A DNA stretch of 14,034 bases, taken from the NCBI GenBank assembly GCA_030641485.1, contig DAOWHJ010000122.1:1-14034 (forward strand). Reading direction: 5' to 3'. Each line of letters starts with the position of its first letter. Positions within the stretch are counted from its first letter, which is position 1. Shown here piece by piece: positions 1 through 8,440 of this stretch. The translations under genes and the position numbers were made by a program. The notes beneath the pieces were generated by a model. That model was not told where the DNA came from, did no database searches, and saw only the letters and a list, made by a program, of their open reading frames with translations. The DNA is from Pseudomonadota bacterium (GTDB taxonomy: Bacteria > Desulfobacterota > Anaeroferrophillalia > Anaeroferrophillales > Tharpellaceae).

Positions 1-739
1 GACAATATTCAGCCATAAAGAAGAGGGCAAACTTCATTGAGCTGTACTCAACGTTGAACCCACATGCAAGCTCGGCTTCGGCTTCCGGCATATCAAACGG
101 AGTCCGGTTCAATTCAGCCAATCCACAAATAATAAAGAGGACAAAAGCAAATGGCTGCTTAACTATATTCCAGAGCCCGGTCTGGGAGTTTACGATGTCA
201 ATCAAACTCAATGAGCCACTAACCATAACTACGGCGATTACTGCCAAAGCCAGTGAAAGCTCATAACTAATCATCTGGGCGGTGCCTCGAAGGCCACCGA
301 TAACCCCATATTTATTACCCGAGGACCAACCTCCAAGAATTCCACCATAAGAGCCAATTGTGGAGATCCCAAGAACAAAGAGGATACCAACATCAAGATC
401 GGTCAGGTAAAGAGTGATTTCACGGCCAAAGAGAGTTATCGTATCACCAAATGGGACAATAACAATCAAGGTTACCGAAGCCCCAATACTGATGATCGGC
501 GCTAAAAGAAAAAGGGGCTTATCCGCATTATCCGGAACCAGCTCTTCCTTAAAAAACCCTTTAATACCATCAGCTATGGGCTGCAAGAGACCATGAAAAC
601 CGACCCGGTGCGGACCATGTCGTAACTGGACATGACCTAAGACTTTACGCTCAATCCAAGTCGAATAAGCCACAATCAGCAGGCTAACGGCGAAAGCCAC
701 CAACGTTTTGATTATCAATATGGTCATATATTCCAGCAT
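1..739 (-). CDS. nuoH: NADH-quinone oxidoreductase subunit H (partial, 3' end outside window)
   Basis: Membrane subunit of complex I that joins the peripheral arm to the proton-pumping arm and forms part of the quinone pocket. I translated this strand by hand. The frame is open from an ATG at 739 to the left edge, giving 246 residues of a family usually around 320-350. An AGAGG ribosome site lies seven bases before the ATG. Visible hallmarks are an early transmembrane helix, the ERKVLGHVQLRHGPHRVG region, LLQPIADGIKGFFKEE, and a conserved cytoplasmic loop containing NRTPFDMPEAEAEL and NVEYSSMKFA. Several hydrophobic helices lie between these. It starts 58 bases after the formate dehydrogenase stop, so it is probably co-transcribed with the rest of the nuo genes. 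Its presence directly after the FdhA-like gene ties that gene to complex I. The family call is secure. Confidence 0.95.
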   Translation of the reverse strand, partial: MLEYMTILIIKTLVAFAVSLLIVAYSTWIERKVLGHVQLRHGPHRVGFHGLLQPIADGIKGFFKEELVPDNADKPLFLLAPIISIGASVTLIVIVPFGDTITLFGREITLYLTDLDVGILFVLGISTIGSYGGILGGWSSGNKYGVIGGLRGTAQMISYELSLALAVIAVVMVSGSLSLIDIVNSQTGLWNIVKQPFAFVLFIICGLAELNRTPFDMPEAEAELACGFNVEYSSMKFALFFMAEYC

Positions 740-797
740 CCGCTATACCTCTTCAAACGGTAAAAATATTTCTATATACAAAACTTGTTTAGCAATA

Positions 798-3473
798 CTA
801 AGCTTTCTCAACCTTAACCGCACAGACCTTATATTCAGGGATCTTGGCAACCGGATCAAGAGCAGCATTAGTAAGACGGTTAACTGCAATTTCGTGAAAA
901 TGGAAGGGCACAAAAACAACCCCAGCTGCGGGTCTGTCACTGAGCATAGCCTTAACCTCAATCGAGCCCCGTCGCGATGCGATCGTCAAGAGATCATCTG
1001 CAACAACCCCTAAGCGAGCCGCATCTTCAGGGTTAATTTCAGCCTTAATCTCCGGGTGAACCTTATTTAGGCCCACACCTTTACGAGTCATTGTACCGGT
1101 GTGAAAATGAGCCAGGACCCGTCCAGTTGTCAGAACAAAAGGATACTCTTTGTCACACTCTTCCGCCGGCGGCTGGTGCTCAATCGCAAAAAAGAGGCCT
1201 TTACCGCGGGCAAATTTATCAACATGAAGAATTGGGGTACCCGGGTGGTCGGTGTCAGGACAGGGCCAAGCCAAACCGCCGTTTTCCAGACGATCATAAG
1301 TGATACCGCCATAACTCGGGGTCACCTCATTGATCTCTTTCATGATTGCGGCCGCATTCTCATAATTCATCTCATAACCCATCCGGGTTGAGATCTGAGC
1401 AATAATATCCCGATCTTCGCGCGCCTCACCAGCTATGGTCAAAGCCTTACGAATCCTTTGAACTATCCGTTCAGAATTGACAAAAGTTCCATCTTTTTCA
1501 GCAAACGAAACCCCGGGCAGAACGACATCCGCCTTCTGGGCCGTTTCAGTTAGAAAAATATCCTGAACCACGAAGAAGTCAAGTGCTTCAACGCAATGTT
1601 CAATATGGGTTAAATCGGGGTCACTGACCAGCGGATTTTCACCCATGATGTACATCGCCTTGATCTTACCTTCAGCCGCAGCCGGAAACATTTCGGTCAA
1701 TTTCAGCCCGGGCACAGCATCCAAGGCCTCAGTCTCAAGACCCCAAGCTTTGGCAAACTTGGCACGTACATCTTCGTTGTCGACGGTTTGGTAGCCGGTA
1801 TAGACATTAGGCAGGCCCCCCATATCACAGGCGCCCTGTACATTATTCTGTCCTCTCAGCGGATTAACTCCACCGCCGGGAATCCCCATATTGCCGCAAA
1901 GCATCGCCAGATTACCCAGCGATTTAACATTGTCAGTACCGCTGGTGTGCTGGGTGATACCCATGGCATAAAGTATTGAGGCCGGAGCTGCCTGACCGTA
2001 AAGCTTGGCCGCGGCATAGAGTTCATCTTCGTTCAACCCGGTTACACCGGAGACATATTCAGGAGTAAATTTTTTCAGGTTTTCAGCAAACTCGGCAAAA
2101 CCTTCGCAACGTTCGTCAATATACTCTTGTGCTGCCCAACCCTCTTTGACAATGATATGCATCAAGCCGTTAATCCAGGCTATATCGCTGCCCGGCTTGG
2201 GCTGAAGGTAGAGTTCAGCATAATCAACCAAGTCAATACGACGCGGATCAATAACCAGGATTTTAGTCCCATGCTTAAGGACTGCTTCCTTTAAGTAGTT
2301 AGCAAAGATTGGATGATTTTCAGTAGTGTTGGTTCCGGTCACCAATACAGTCTCAGATATCAAGACATCAGCAATCGGGTTAGTCATCGCCCCGCTTCCA
2401 AATGTGGCGGCCAGTCCGGCCACCGTAGAGGAGTGTCAGAGCCTGGCGCAATGATCGACATTATTGGTCCCGACCGCTGCGCGCATAAATTTCTGGAAAA
2501 GGTAGTTTTCTTCGTTGCTGCAACGAGCTGAGGTTAAGCCGCCGATCGCTCCGGGTCCATGCTCAGCCTTGATCGCCGAAAATTTATCTGCAACCAAAGT
2601 CAAAGCCTCATCCCAACTGGCCTCTTCAAACTTACCATTCTTCTTGATCAAGGGGGTCGTCAAACGTTCATCACTATTGATAAACTCGTAACCAAACCGA
2701 CCTTTTACACAAAGGCTGCCCTGATTAACTCCGACTCCGTCTTGGGCGGTCACAGCCATAACCCGTCCAGCCTGAACATTAAGTTCAAGCTGACAGCCAC
2801 AACCACAGTATGTACATGTAGTTGGGACTCGTTCAATCAGCCAGGTTCGACCTTTATAACGACTCAGATCTTCAGTTAAGGCTCCAGTCGGACAAACCTG
2901 CAAACATTCGCCACAAGATTGACATTTGTCCGCATCAACGGTAACCACCTGAGCCCCATAACCATCGCCCTTAACACTAATTGCACCAATGCCCTTAATC
3001 TCCTGGCAGGCGGTAACGCAACGGAGGCACATAATACAGCGGTCAGGCCAGTAGCGAATCAATGGCGACGCATACTGCGAGTCACGATCAACTTTTGCGG
3101 CTGAATACTCAACCTGGTCAATGCCAAATTCGTACGTCAGATCCTGCAAGAGGCATTCGCCCCCTTTATCACAGACCGGACAATCAAGCGGATGATTAAC
3201 CAAGATCAGTTTCAACGAGTCCTGACGAATTCTGGTTAAACGATCGGATATAGTTGCAACCTCAATCCCATCTTCAACAGGAGTCGTGCACGCCGCCATG
3301 GGGTGCGCAAAGCCTTCAATCTCGACCACACACATCCGGCATGAACCAATTGGGCTCATGCGATCATGGTAACAGAGTGTCGGTATTTTGATATCGACAC
3401 TCCGGGCCGCCTCAAGGATGGTCGTTCCCTGGGGGACGGTGACTTCTTTGCCGTCAATCGTCAACGTGACCAT
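798..3473 (-). CDS. fdhA: NuoG/FdhA-type formate dehydrogenase alpha subunit, selenocysteine-containing
   Basis: A molybdenum or tungsten bis-MGD enzyme expected to oxidise formate to CO2 (or reduce CO2) in the cytoplasm. It has 891 residues if the in-frame TGA at 2436-2438 is read as Sec346. The N-terminal part is NuoG/hydrogenase-like: a [2Fe-2S] domain (C34, C45, C48, C62), a His-Cys3 cluster (H94, C98, C101, C107) and two ferredoxin [4Fe-4S] motifs (C146-C156, C184-C194). The catalytic part begins with CTYCGCGC (C220-C227, then C255 and K257). The Sec is followed directly by His, as in known formate dehydrogenases, and NPLRGQNNVQGACDMG supplies the conserved active-site Arg. AHFHTGTMTRK marks the C-terminal cofactor domain. 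The ATG at 3473 has an AGGGA site eight bases upstream. The gene sits where nuoG normally lies, between a NuoF-like gene and nuoH. A NuoG without formate activity is unlikely given the Sec, His and Arg set. Confidence 0.93.
2406..2438 (-). promoter_or_regulatory. Selenocysteine codon plus bacterial SECIS element of the formate dehydrogenase
   Basis: The TGA (2436-2438) follows codons for DHCARL and precedes codons for HSSTVAGL, the standard formate dehydrogenase Sec context. Eleven bases after the TGA a hairpin begins: a 7-bp stem (GGTGGCC with GGCCGCC, one G-U pair) around a five-base GGACT loop (plus-strand 2406-2424). The loop starts at the 19th base after the TGA. By my reading of the E. 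coli fdhF element, its G-rich loop sits at the same distance. The protein frame continues unbroken to 798. Confidence 0.9.
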
Positions 3474-3577
3474 ACTAATTTTCCCTGCGTAAAAATTTTA
3501 CTTAAAAAAATCAACAAACTATAAATGTACAAACACTAATGCGGGCTAACCCACACATAAGTGACTCCTATCAGAAC

Positions 3578-3603
3578 ATTTTCTTGTCAAAAAACAAGAA
3601 AAT
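3578..3603. repeat. Perfect 10-bp inverted repeat in the gap upstream of the formate dehydrogenase gene
   Basis: ATTTTCTTGT and ACAAGAAAAT form a perfect 10-bp stem with a six-base loop. It lies in the 143-base gap (3474-3616) between the flavoprotein stop and the formate dehydrogenase start. The stem is AT-rich and no clear T-tract follows on the minus strand. It could be an RNA processing or stabilising hairpin, or a weak attenuator that tunes expression of the distal genes. The function is not determined. Confidence 0.5.
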
Positions 3604-3616
3604 AACCTGTAGGGCA

Positions 3617-5569
3617 CTAAACTTTAATGGTTGCGACCCGATAACAGCGCAAACAACGATCCGCCTCGGCCATCGCATCATTAACCGAAAATCCCTGTTC
3701 AACTTCATCATTGGTAAATTTGCGGGTGTCGGGGTCGAGCATTTCAAGCTCTTTACGCTCACGGCCACCGAGCAAACCAAGATCTTCAGCTTGGTCAAAA
3801 ACTTTAACCTTGCTAAAAAACTTTTGAAAATGGTCATCTTCTGTGTAATCCAAAGACTCTCCATTAATCATTTTATCGATACTAAAGGCGGCTGTCCGAC
3901 CCCCGGCACAGGCAGTAATCAATGCTCCTGGGCCAGTCTCGCAGTCTCCCCCAGAGAAAATCTTAGGCTGATCACTCTGTTTGGTGAGCTCATCTACGAC
4001 AATCGTCTTCCAACGCGTGGTTTTAACGTCCTCACGCCCTTCGAGAAGAGATAAATCCATGGTTTGGCCAATTGCAGGTACGACAATATCGCAATCGATA
4101 ACAAATTCTGAACCTTCAACCGGCACTGGCCGACGGCGCCCACTCTCATCAGGCTCGCCTAATTCCATTTTGACACATCTTAAACCAACAACCTTACCGT
4201 TCTCAGCTAAGATTTTAACCGGATGAGTCAGGTAATTAAAGTTAACCTTCTCCTCCTCGGCATCATGGATCTCGACCGCATCGGCCGGCATCTCATTCTT
4301 GGTCCGCCGGTAGATAAGGTGAACATCATCTTTTTCAATCCTGAAAGAGCAGCGTACACAATCGATGGCGACGTTACCACCACCGATAACCGCAACCTTC
4401 TTACCTTCTGGATAGGGATCACGACCCTGGTTTATATCGAGAAGATACTGAACTCCCGAGATATAACCGTCATAATTTTCCTCTTCTCCCTCAACCCCCA
4501 TCGTCGTCCCAAGATGGGCGCCGATGGCAATAAAGACCGCATCATTATCAGCTTCAAGTTGAGATAACTTAACATCTTTACCAACGATGCTTTCGTAATC
4601 GAACTGGGCCCCCATTCTTTCAATCCGGTCAACCTCTTCACGCAGAATCGACCGCGGCAGGCGATAATCAGGAATACCCATAGCCGCCATCCCACCGGGC
4701 TCATCAAAACGCTCATAAACGGTAACCTTATGACCCATTTTGGTCAGATGAAAGGCACAGGTTGCCCCACTGGGGCCCGCTCCGACGATTGCGACCTTAC
4801 CGGTTTTAGCCGATGGGGCAATGACAAACTTGGGCTCTTTTCCTTTACTCAATTCATAGTCAGCAACAAAGCGTTTCAGAAATTTGATTGAGATCGGGGC
4901 ATCAATATTCATCCGTCGACAGTGTTCTTCACAAGGCCGAACACAGACCCGGCCAACAATCCCAGGCAAAGGCAGCTTTTCGCGAATTATATCGAGGGAG
5001 TCAGCAAAACGACCCTCTTTAATGCATTCAACATAATTGGGGATATCGAGATGAATCGGACAGGCATCCATACATGGAGCGGTCAGCTTGGAATGATAGT
5101 TACCGGCAGTAACACTCTTTTTGGCATTAATAACAGATTCAAAGTCAGCGGCAAAATGCTCTAAGGCATCAAGGATAGGCAACGGGCCGGATTGACCAAT
5201 ATTACACTTTGAAGATTCGCGGATAGACTCGGCAAGACGCTTTAATACACCCAGATCTTCTGGTTTACCCTGACCATTACAGATCCGTTCAAGGGTCTCA
5301 GCCATAACCTTAGTCCCGATCCGGCAAAGAAAACATTTACCACAGGACTTACTCTGGACTTCCTGGATGTAGACCCGACTCAAATCAACAACATCGGTCT
5401 CCGGGTCTCGAACCACGAGCCCGTACCAGCCCATAAGGGCCTTAACCGCTTCATCCTGTCTGAAATATTCCGGCAAATCTACCGTATTAACCGGTTCAAA
5501 GTCCTGGCTCTCTTTAGTGCGGTTATCAACTACCTCACCGCCCCAGGAACTAAATATAATCTCAGCCAT
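3617..5569 (-). CDS. NuoF C-terminal-like / GltD-like FAD-dependent NAD(P)H oxidoreductase, Fe-S fusion (SfrB-like)
   Basis: A cytoplasmic flavoprotein of 650 residues predicted to pass electrons between NAD(P)H and Fe-S clusters. Residues 1-130 resemble the C-terminal [4Fe-4S] domain of NuoF (SCGKCFLCRIG with C76, C79, C82, plus C122). The NuoF FMN/NADH-binding domain itself is missing. A GltD-type part follows: Fe-S cysteines (C166, C170, C209, C213, C217), an FAD Rossmann motif GAGPSG (263-268), an NAD(P) motif GGGN (396-399), a YRR element typical of NADPH-preferring relatives, and the distal FAD motif SGGDCETGPGAL. I chose the ATG at 5569 over a TTG six codons earlier because GGGAG lies seven bases before the ATG. 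It lies between nuoD and the FdhA/NuoG-like gene, where nuoE and nuoF usually are. The layout resembles the Geobacter SfrAB NADPH reductase pair. Glutamate synthase is unlikely because no large subunit is nearby. Confidence 0.88.
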   Translation of the reverse strand: MAEIIFSSWGGEVVDNRTKESQDFEPVNTVDLPEYFRQDEAVKALMGWYGLVVRDPETDVVDLSRVYIQEVQSKSCGKCFLCRIGTKVMAETLERICNGQGKPEDLGVLKRLAESIRESSKCNIGQSGPLPILDALEHFAADFESVINAKKSVTAGNYHSKLTAPCMDACPIHLDIPNYVECIKEGRFADSLDIIREKLPLPGIVGRVCVRPCEEHCRRMNIDAPISIKFLKRFVADYELSKGKEPKFVIAPSAKTGKVAIVGAGPSGATCAFHLTKMGHKVTVYERFDEPGGMAAMGIPDYRLPRSILREEVDRIERMGAQFDYESIVGKDVKLSQLEADNDAVFIAIGAHLGTTMGVEGEEENYDGYISGVQYLLDINQGRDPYPEGKKVAVIGGGNVAIDCVRCSFRIEKDDVHLIYRRTKNEMPADAVEIHDAEEEKVNFNYLTHPVKILAENGKVVGLRCVKMELGEPDESGRRRPVPVEGSEFVIDCDIVVPAIGQTMDLSLLEGREDVKTTRWKTIVVDELTKQSDQPKIFSGGDCETGPGALITACAGGRTAAFSIDKMINGESLDYTEDDHFQKFFSKVKVFDQAEDLGLLGGRERKELEMLDPDTRKFTNDEVEQGFSVNDAMAEADRCLRCYRVATIKV

Positions 5570-5655
5570 CAACCGACTCCCATCCAATAAAACTAAACTA
5601 ACTCAAAATAATTTTCAATGCTTACCAATTGGTAACTTAGTGAGCGACTTCCGCA

Positions 5656-6828
5656 TTAGCGGTCGATCTCACCTAAAACGATATCAATACTCCCGATAAC
5701 CGAGATCGCATCGGCGATCATGTGGCCGAGCATCATTTTTTCTAAGGCACTGACCAAAATGAAACAAGGGGAGCGAACTTTCATTCGATAAGGGTTCTCG
5801 GTACCGTCACCGACGAGATAGAACCCGAGCTCACCTTTGGAACCCTCAACCGCATGATAGACTTCACCTTCAGGAACTACAGGACCCTGGCACTGGATTT
5901 TGAAACGTCTAATCAAAGCACTGATATCTTCCTGAACATCATCAAGTTGCGGATTAGCAATCAGTGGGTTATCGACATTCACCGGTCCTTCCGGCAGATT
6001 CTCAAGCGCTTGTTCAATTATATTCAGTGATTGGGTAAACTCTTCCATACGCACCAGATAGCGATCATAGACATCGCCATTATCACCAACCGGAACCTGA
6101 AAATCAAAGTCCTCATAACTACCATATGGTTTAGCTTTGCGGAGATCATATGGAACCCCGGAACCCCTCAGAGAAGGACCGGTAAAACCATAATTGACCG
6201 CATCTTCAGCTGAAATCGTTCCGATACCCATGGTTCGTTTGCGCCAGATAATATTGTCGGTCAACAAAGTATTGTAACCATCAACCGCAGTCGGAAACCA
6301 TTTGATGAAGGCGCGCAGATCTTCAATAAATTTGGGGGTAATGTCGTGAGCCAAACCGCCGACCCGCAAATATGACGGGGTCAATCGATAACCGGAAACT
6401 TCTTCGGTCAGATTCATGATCATTTCCCGATCACGGAAGGTATAGAATACCACGGTCATCGCCCCGATATCAAGAGCGTGACTTCCGATCCAGAGATGGT
6501 GACCCATAATCCGAGCCAACTCACACATGATTACGCGAATATATTGAGCCCGCTTGGGCACATCGATACCAAGCAGCTTCTCGACCGCAGTACAGTAACC
6601 TAAATTATTGAGTGAGGCTGCAGTGTAGTCAAAGCGGTCAGTCAGCGGAATAACCTGCTGGTAATTCATGTTCTCCGCGATCTTCTCTATACCCCGGTGC
6701 AGGTGACCAATATGGGGCGTGACCTTAACGATTGTCTCGCCATCAAGCTCCAGAACCAGGCGCAAGACCCCGTGAGTCGCCGGGTGATGCGGACCCATGT
6801 TGATGGTCAATATTTTACCGTCTGCCAT
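5656..6828 (-). CDS. nuoD: NADH-quinone oxidoreductase subunit D
   Basis: The 49-kDa-type subunit of complex I (390 residues). It is homologous to the [NiFe] hydrogenase large subunit and forms the quinone-binding cavity next to cluster N2 of NuoB. The opening MADGKILTINMGPHHPATHG is diagnostic, as are IGHLHRGIEK, TDRFDYTAASLNN, the MCELARIMGHHLWIG region and the terminal VLGEIDR. I chose the ATG at 6828: AGAGG lies nine bases upstream, whereas the TTG three codons earlier would leave the ribosome site almost touching the start. NuoC and NuoD are separate genes here, not fused as in E. coli. The length is normal and no disruption is seen. It ends 86 bases before the flavoprotein start. Confidence 0.97.
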   Translation of the reverse strand: MADGKILTINMGPHHPATHGVLRLVLELDGETIVKVTPHIGHLHRGIEKIAENMNYQQVIPLTDRFDYTAASLNNLGYCTAVEKLLGIDVPKRAQYIRVIMCELARIMGHHLWIGSHALDIGAMTVVFYTFRDREMIMNLTEEVSGYRLTPSYLRVGGLAHDITPKFIEDLRAFIKWFPTAVDGYNTLLTDNIIWRKRTMGIGTISAEDAVNYGFTGPSLRGSGVPYDLRKAKPYGSYEDFDFQVPVGDNGDVYDRYLVRMEEFTQSLNIIEQALENLPEGPVNVDNPLIANPQLDDVQEDISALIRRFKIQCQGPVVPEGEVYHAVEGSKGELGFYLVGDGTENPYRMKVRSPCFILVSALEKMMLGHMIADAISVIGSIDIVLGEIDR

Positions 6829-6888
6829 CGCTACCAACCTCTATGATTTTAGTTTTCACTGAAATTTTTAATCACTAACATTAAACTT

Positions 6889-7386
6889 TTATAGAACCTG
6901 AATCGATGATGGAACCCACTTTTCATCAAAATCTTTCCCTTTCAAAGGGAAGTCTTTACGTAGTGGATGACCATCAAAGTCGTCCCACATCAGCAAACGA
7001 CGTAGATCAGGATGACCACTGAAGCTAATCCCAAAAAGGTCATAAACCTCACGCTCGGGCCAATCGGCAGACTTCCAGATATCGGTAACCGTTGGCACCG
7101 GCACATCTATATCAACCATAACTTTGACCATCAATCGTCTGTAATCATCCATCGAATGAAGTACATAGACGACCTCAAAGCGCGGCTCACGCGGAAGTTT
7201 GTCAATCCCGACAACGTCTGACAAAAGGTCGTAATGCAATGACTCATCATCATGCAGGTAAAGCATAACCTCATGGAGTTTCTCAAGACTAACAACGACA
7301 GTCAAATCCCCACGAAAATCGACATCATCGACTATCGCATCAGAAAATTTACCCTTGAGCTGCTCCAGCACTTTCGCGTTATCCAT
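6889..7386 (-). CDS. nuoC: NADH-quinone oxidoreductase subunit C
   Basis: The 30-kDa-type peripheral-arm subunit (165 residues), a structural partner of NuoD and NuoB. The signature block is in the C-terminal half: DWPEREVYDLFGISFSGHPD, LRRLLMWDDFDGHPLRKDFP and KGKDFDEKW. The N-terminal half is the usual less conserved alpha/beta region. The ATG at 7386 has purine-rich GAGAG about nine bases upstream. It begins 29 bases after the nuoB stop and ends 60 bases before the nuoD start. It ends with TAA and shows no irregularity. Confidence 0.96.
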   Translation of the reverse strand: MDNAKVLEQLKGKFSDAIVDDVDFRGDLTVVVSLEKLHEVMLYLHDDESLHYDLLSDVVGIDKLPREPRFEVVYVLHSMDDYRRLMVKVMVDIDVPVPTVTDIWKSADWPEREVYDLFGISFSGHPDLRRLLMWDDFDGHPLRKDFPLKGKDFDEKWVPSSIQVL

Positions 7387-7415
7387 AGTTCCGTACTCTC
7401 TAAATTATTGCTTCG

Positions 7416-7946
7416 CTAGCACAAACTGACAATGTCAGACTTATTGGTTGAAGGCTCTTCGTAATCAGGACGGTCGGTAAACTTATCCTTCATGATCTTA
7501 TCCTGGAGCTTCATGATACTGGCGAGCAAAGCTTCAGGCCGCGGCGGACAACCGGGTACGTAAACATCTACCGGGATAATCTGATCGACCCCTTGAACTA
7601 CTGAGTAGCTCTGGAAGACCCCACCGCAGGAGGCACAAGCACCCATCGCAATAACCCAGCGTGGCTCAGCCATCTGTTCGTAAATCCTTTCAACCATTAC
7701 CGACATTTTCTTGGTCAAGGTGCCAGCAACAATCATCAAGTCAGCCTGGCGCGGCGACGGTCGGAAAACCTCAGAACCGAAGCGAGCGATATCGTAGCTA
7801 CTCAAACTAGTAGCCATCATCTCCAAGGCGCATCAGGCCAAACCAAACGTGCACGGCCAAATTGAATTTTTTCGACCCCAGTTAACTAGACTCTCAAGAT
7901 TGGTAACCAGGAATCCATCGCCCTTTAATGCACTCTCTATTCCCAT
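7416..7946 (-). CDS. nuoB: NADH-quinone oxidoreductase subunit B with an in-frame TGA at an N2-cluster ligand position (candidate selenoprotein)
   Basis: NuoB carries [4Fe-4S] cluster N2, the last Fe-S centre before quinone. The family ligates N2 with a tandem Cys pair plus two further Cys. Here the frame reads NSIWPCTFGLA, then TGA (7833-7835), then C-ALEMMATS, so the TGA sits at residue 38 exactly where the first tandem Cys belongs. C39 is the second, and C104 and C133 (VPGCPPRP) complete the set; C107 is an extra Cys. Reading through gives 176 residues, a normal NuoB length, with all other hallmarks intact (YDIARFGSEVFRPSPRQADL, VVQGVDQIIPVDVY). Starting after the TGA would remove two ligands. 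The ATG at 7946 has AGGGAG upstream and overlaps the nuoA stop by ten bases. The alternatives are a nonsense mutation, a sequencing error, or a UGA-reading tRNA-Cys. Family call about 0.97; Sec reading about 0.7. Confidence 0.85.
7795..7835 (-). promoter_or_regulatory. Candidate Sec codon and SECIS-like stem-loop in nuoB
   Basis: Downstream of the TGA (7833-7835) lies a hairpin at 7795-7816: TGGCTACT pairs with AGTAGCTA (8 bp, one G-U) around the loop AGTTTG. The loop begins at the 25th base after the TGA. Its first two positions include a G, followed by U. This fits the general bacterial SECIS pattern as I know it (apical loop of 3-14 nt roughly 16-37 nt after UGA, G in the first two loop positions). 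The loop is six bases further from the TGA than in the formate dehydrogenase element, so it is the less typical of the three in this window. Confidence 0.6.
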
Positions 7947-8293
7947 TCCAAGGCTCCCTTTTTCCAAACGTAAACATAACAAACAAAGAGGACCACCATA
8001 AAGAGGGTCATCTCGACAAAACCAAATAGCCCTAAGCTTTTGTAATGGACTGCCCAGGGGTAAAGAAAAACACATTCAAGGTCAAACACGAGAAACAGCA
8101 GAGCGACAATGTAGTACTTTATCGGCGTCTGCACATAAGATGCACCGATGGTTGTCATACCACATTCGTAGGTCTCTTTTTTAACCCGTGATTTCCGATT
8201 CGGCCCCAGAACAGCTGAAAGCGCAACCGCGACTACACCAAAACCGAAACCAACGATCATCATCATCAGAACGGGTACATAACTTTTCAACAT
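7937..8293 (-). CDS. nuoA: NADH-quinone oxidoreductase subunit A
   Basis: Small membrane subunit of complex I (118 residues) with three predicted transmembrane helices (about residues 7-29, 60-83 and 87-110). The loop after helix 1 carries the family signature KKETYECGM with the conserved Glu and Cys, and KYYIVALLFLVFDLECVFLYPW spans helix 2. I chose the ATG at 8293 (MLKSYVPV). GAGGAG lies about ten bases upstream, and the upstream in-frame extension is arginine-rich and lies in leader sequence. It is the first gene of the operon, and its last ten bases overlap the nuoB start, which suggests translational coupling. It ends with TAG. Confidence 0.96.
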   Translation of the reverse strand: MLKSYVPVLMMMIVGFGFGVVAVALSAVLGPNRKSRVKKETYECGMTTIGASYVQTPIKYYIVALLFLVFDLECVFLYPWAVHYKSLGLFGFVEMTLFMVVLFVCYVYVWKKGALEWE

Positions 8294-8411
8294 ATTTTTT
8301 TCACTCCTCAAGCTTATCTGGCCTGCGGTATAAATCTGAATCCGTACATACCGAATTCGCCGCATTAGCTCACGATAATTATTATGTGAACCTTTTTATT
8401 AGAGCGCGGCT

Positions 8412-8440
8412 TATATACCTAGCCCACTTCCCTATGTCAA
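8412..8440 (-). promoter_or_regulatory. Sigma70-like promoter for the nuo operon
   Basis: On the minus strand a consensus -35 TTGACA (8435-8440) is followed after 17 bases by TATATA (8412-8417), with TATAAG overlapping it. Transcription would start near 8405, leaving a leader of about 110 bases before nuoA. This is the best promoter-like match upstream of the operon. It is sequence-based only. Confidence 0.6.

Noticed and set aside
3539..4054. 171-residue plus-strand frame
   Set aside because: It runs antisense through the 3' end of the well-supported flavoprotein gene and encodes nothing recognisable.
3617..5569. Glutamate synthase small subunit (GltD)
   Set aside because: The GltD-like part is real, but the NuoF-like N-terminal Fe-S domain and the position inside a nuo operon, with no large subunit nearby, point to a complex I input role.
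7416..7946. nuoB as a pseudogene, or as a short protein starting after the TGA
   Set aside because: All other conserved NuoB motifs are intact on both sides of the TGA in one frame, and a start after it would lose two N2 ligands. A point error cannot be excluded, and this is stated in the entry.
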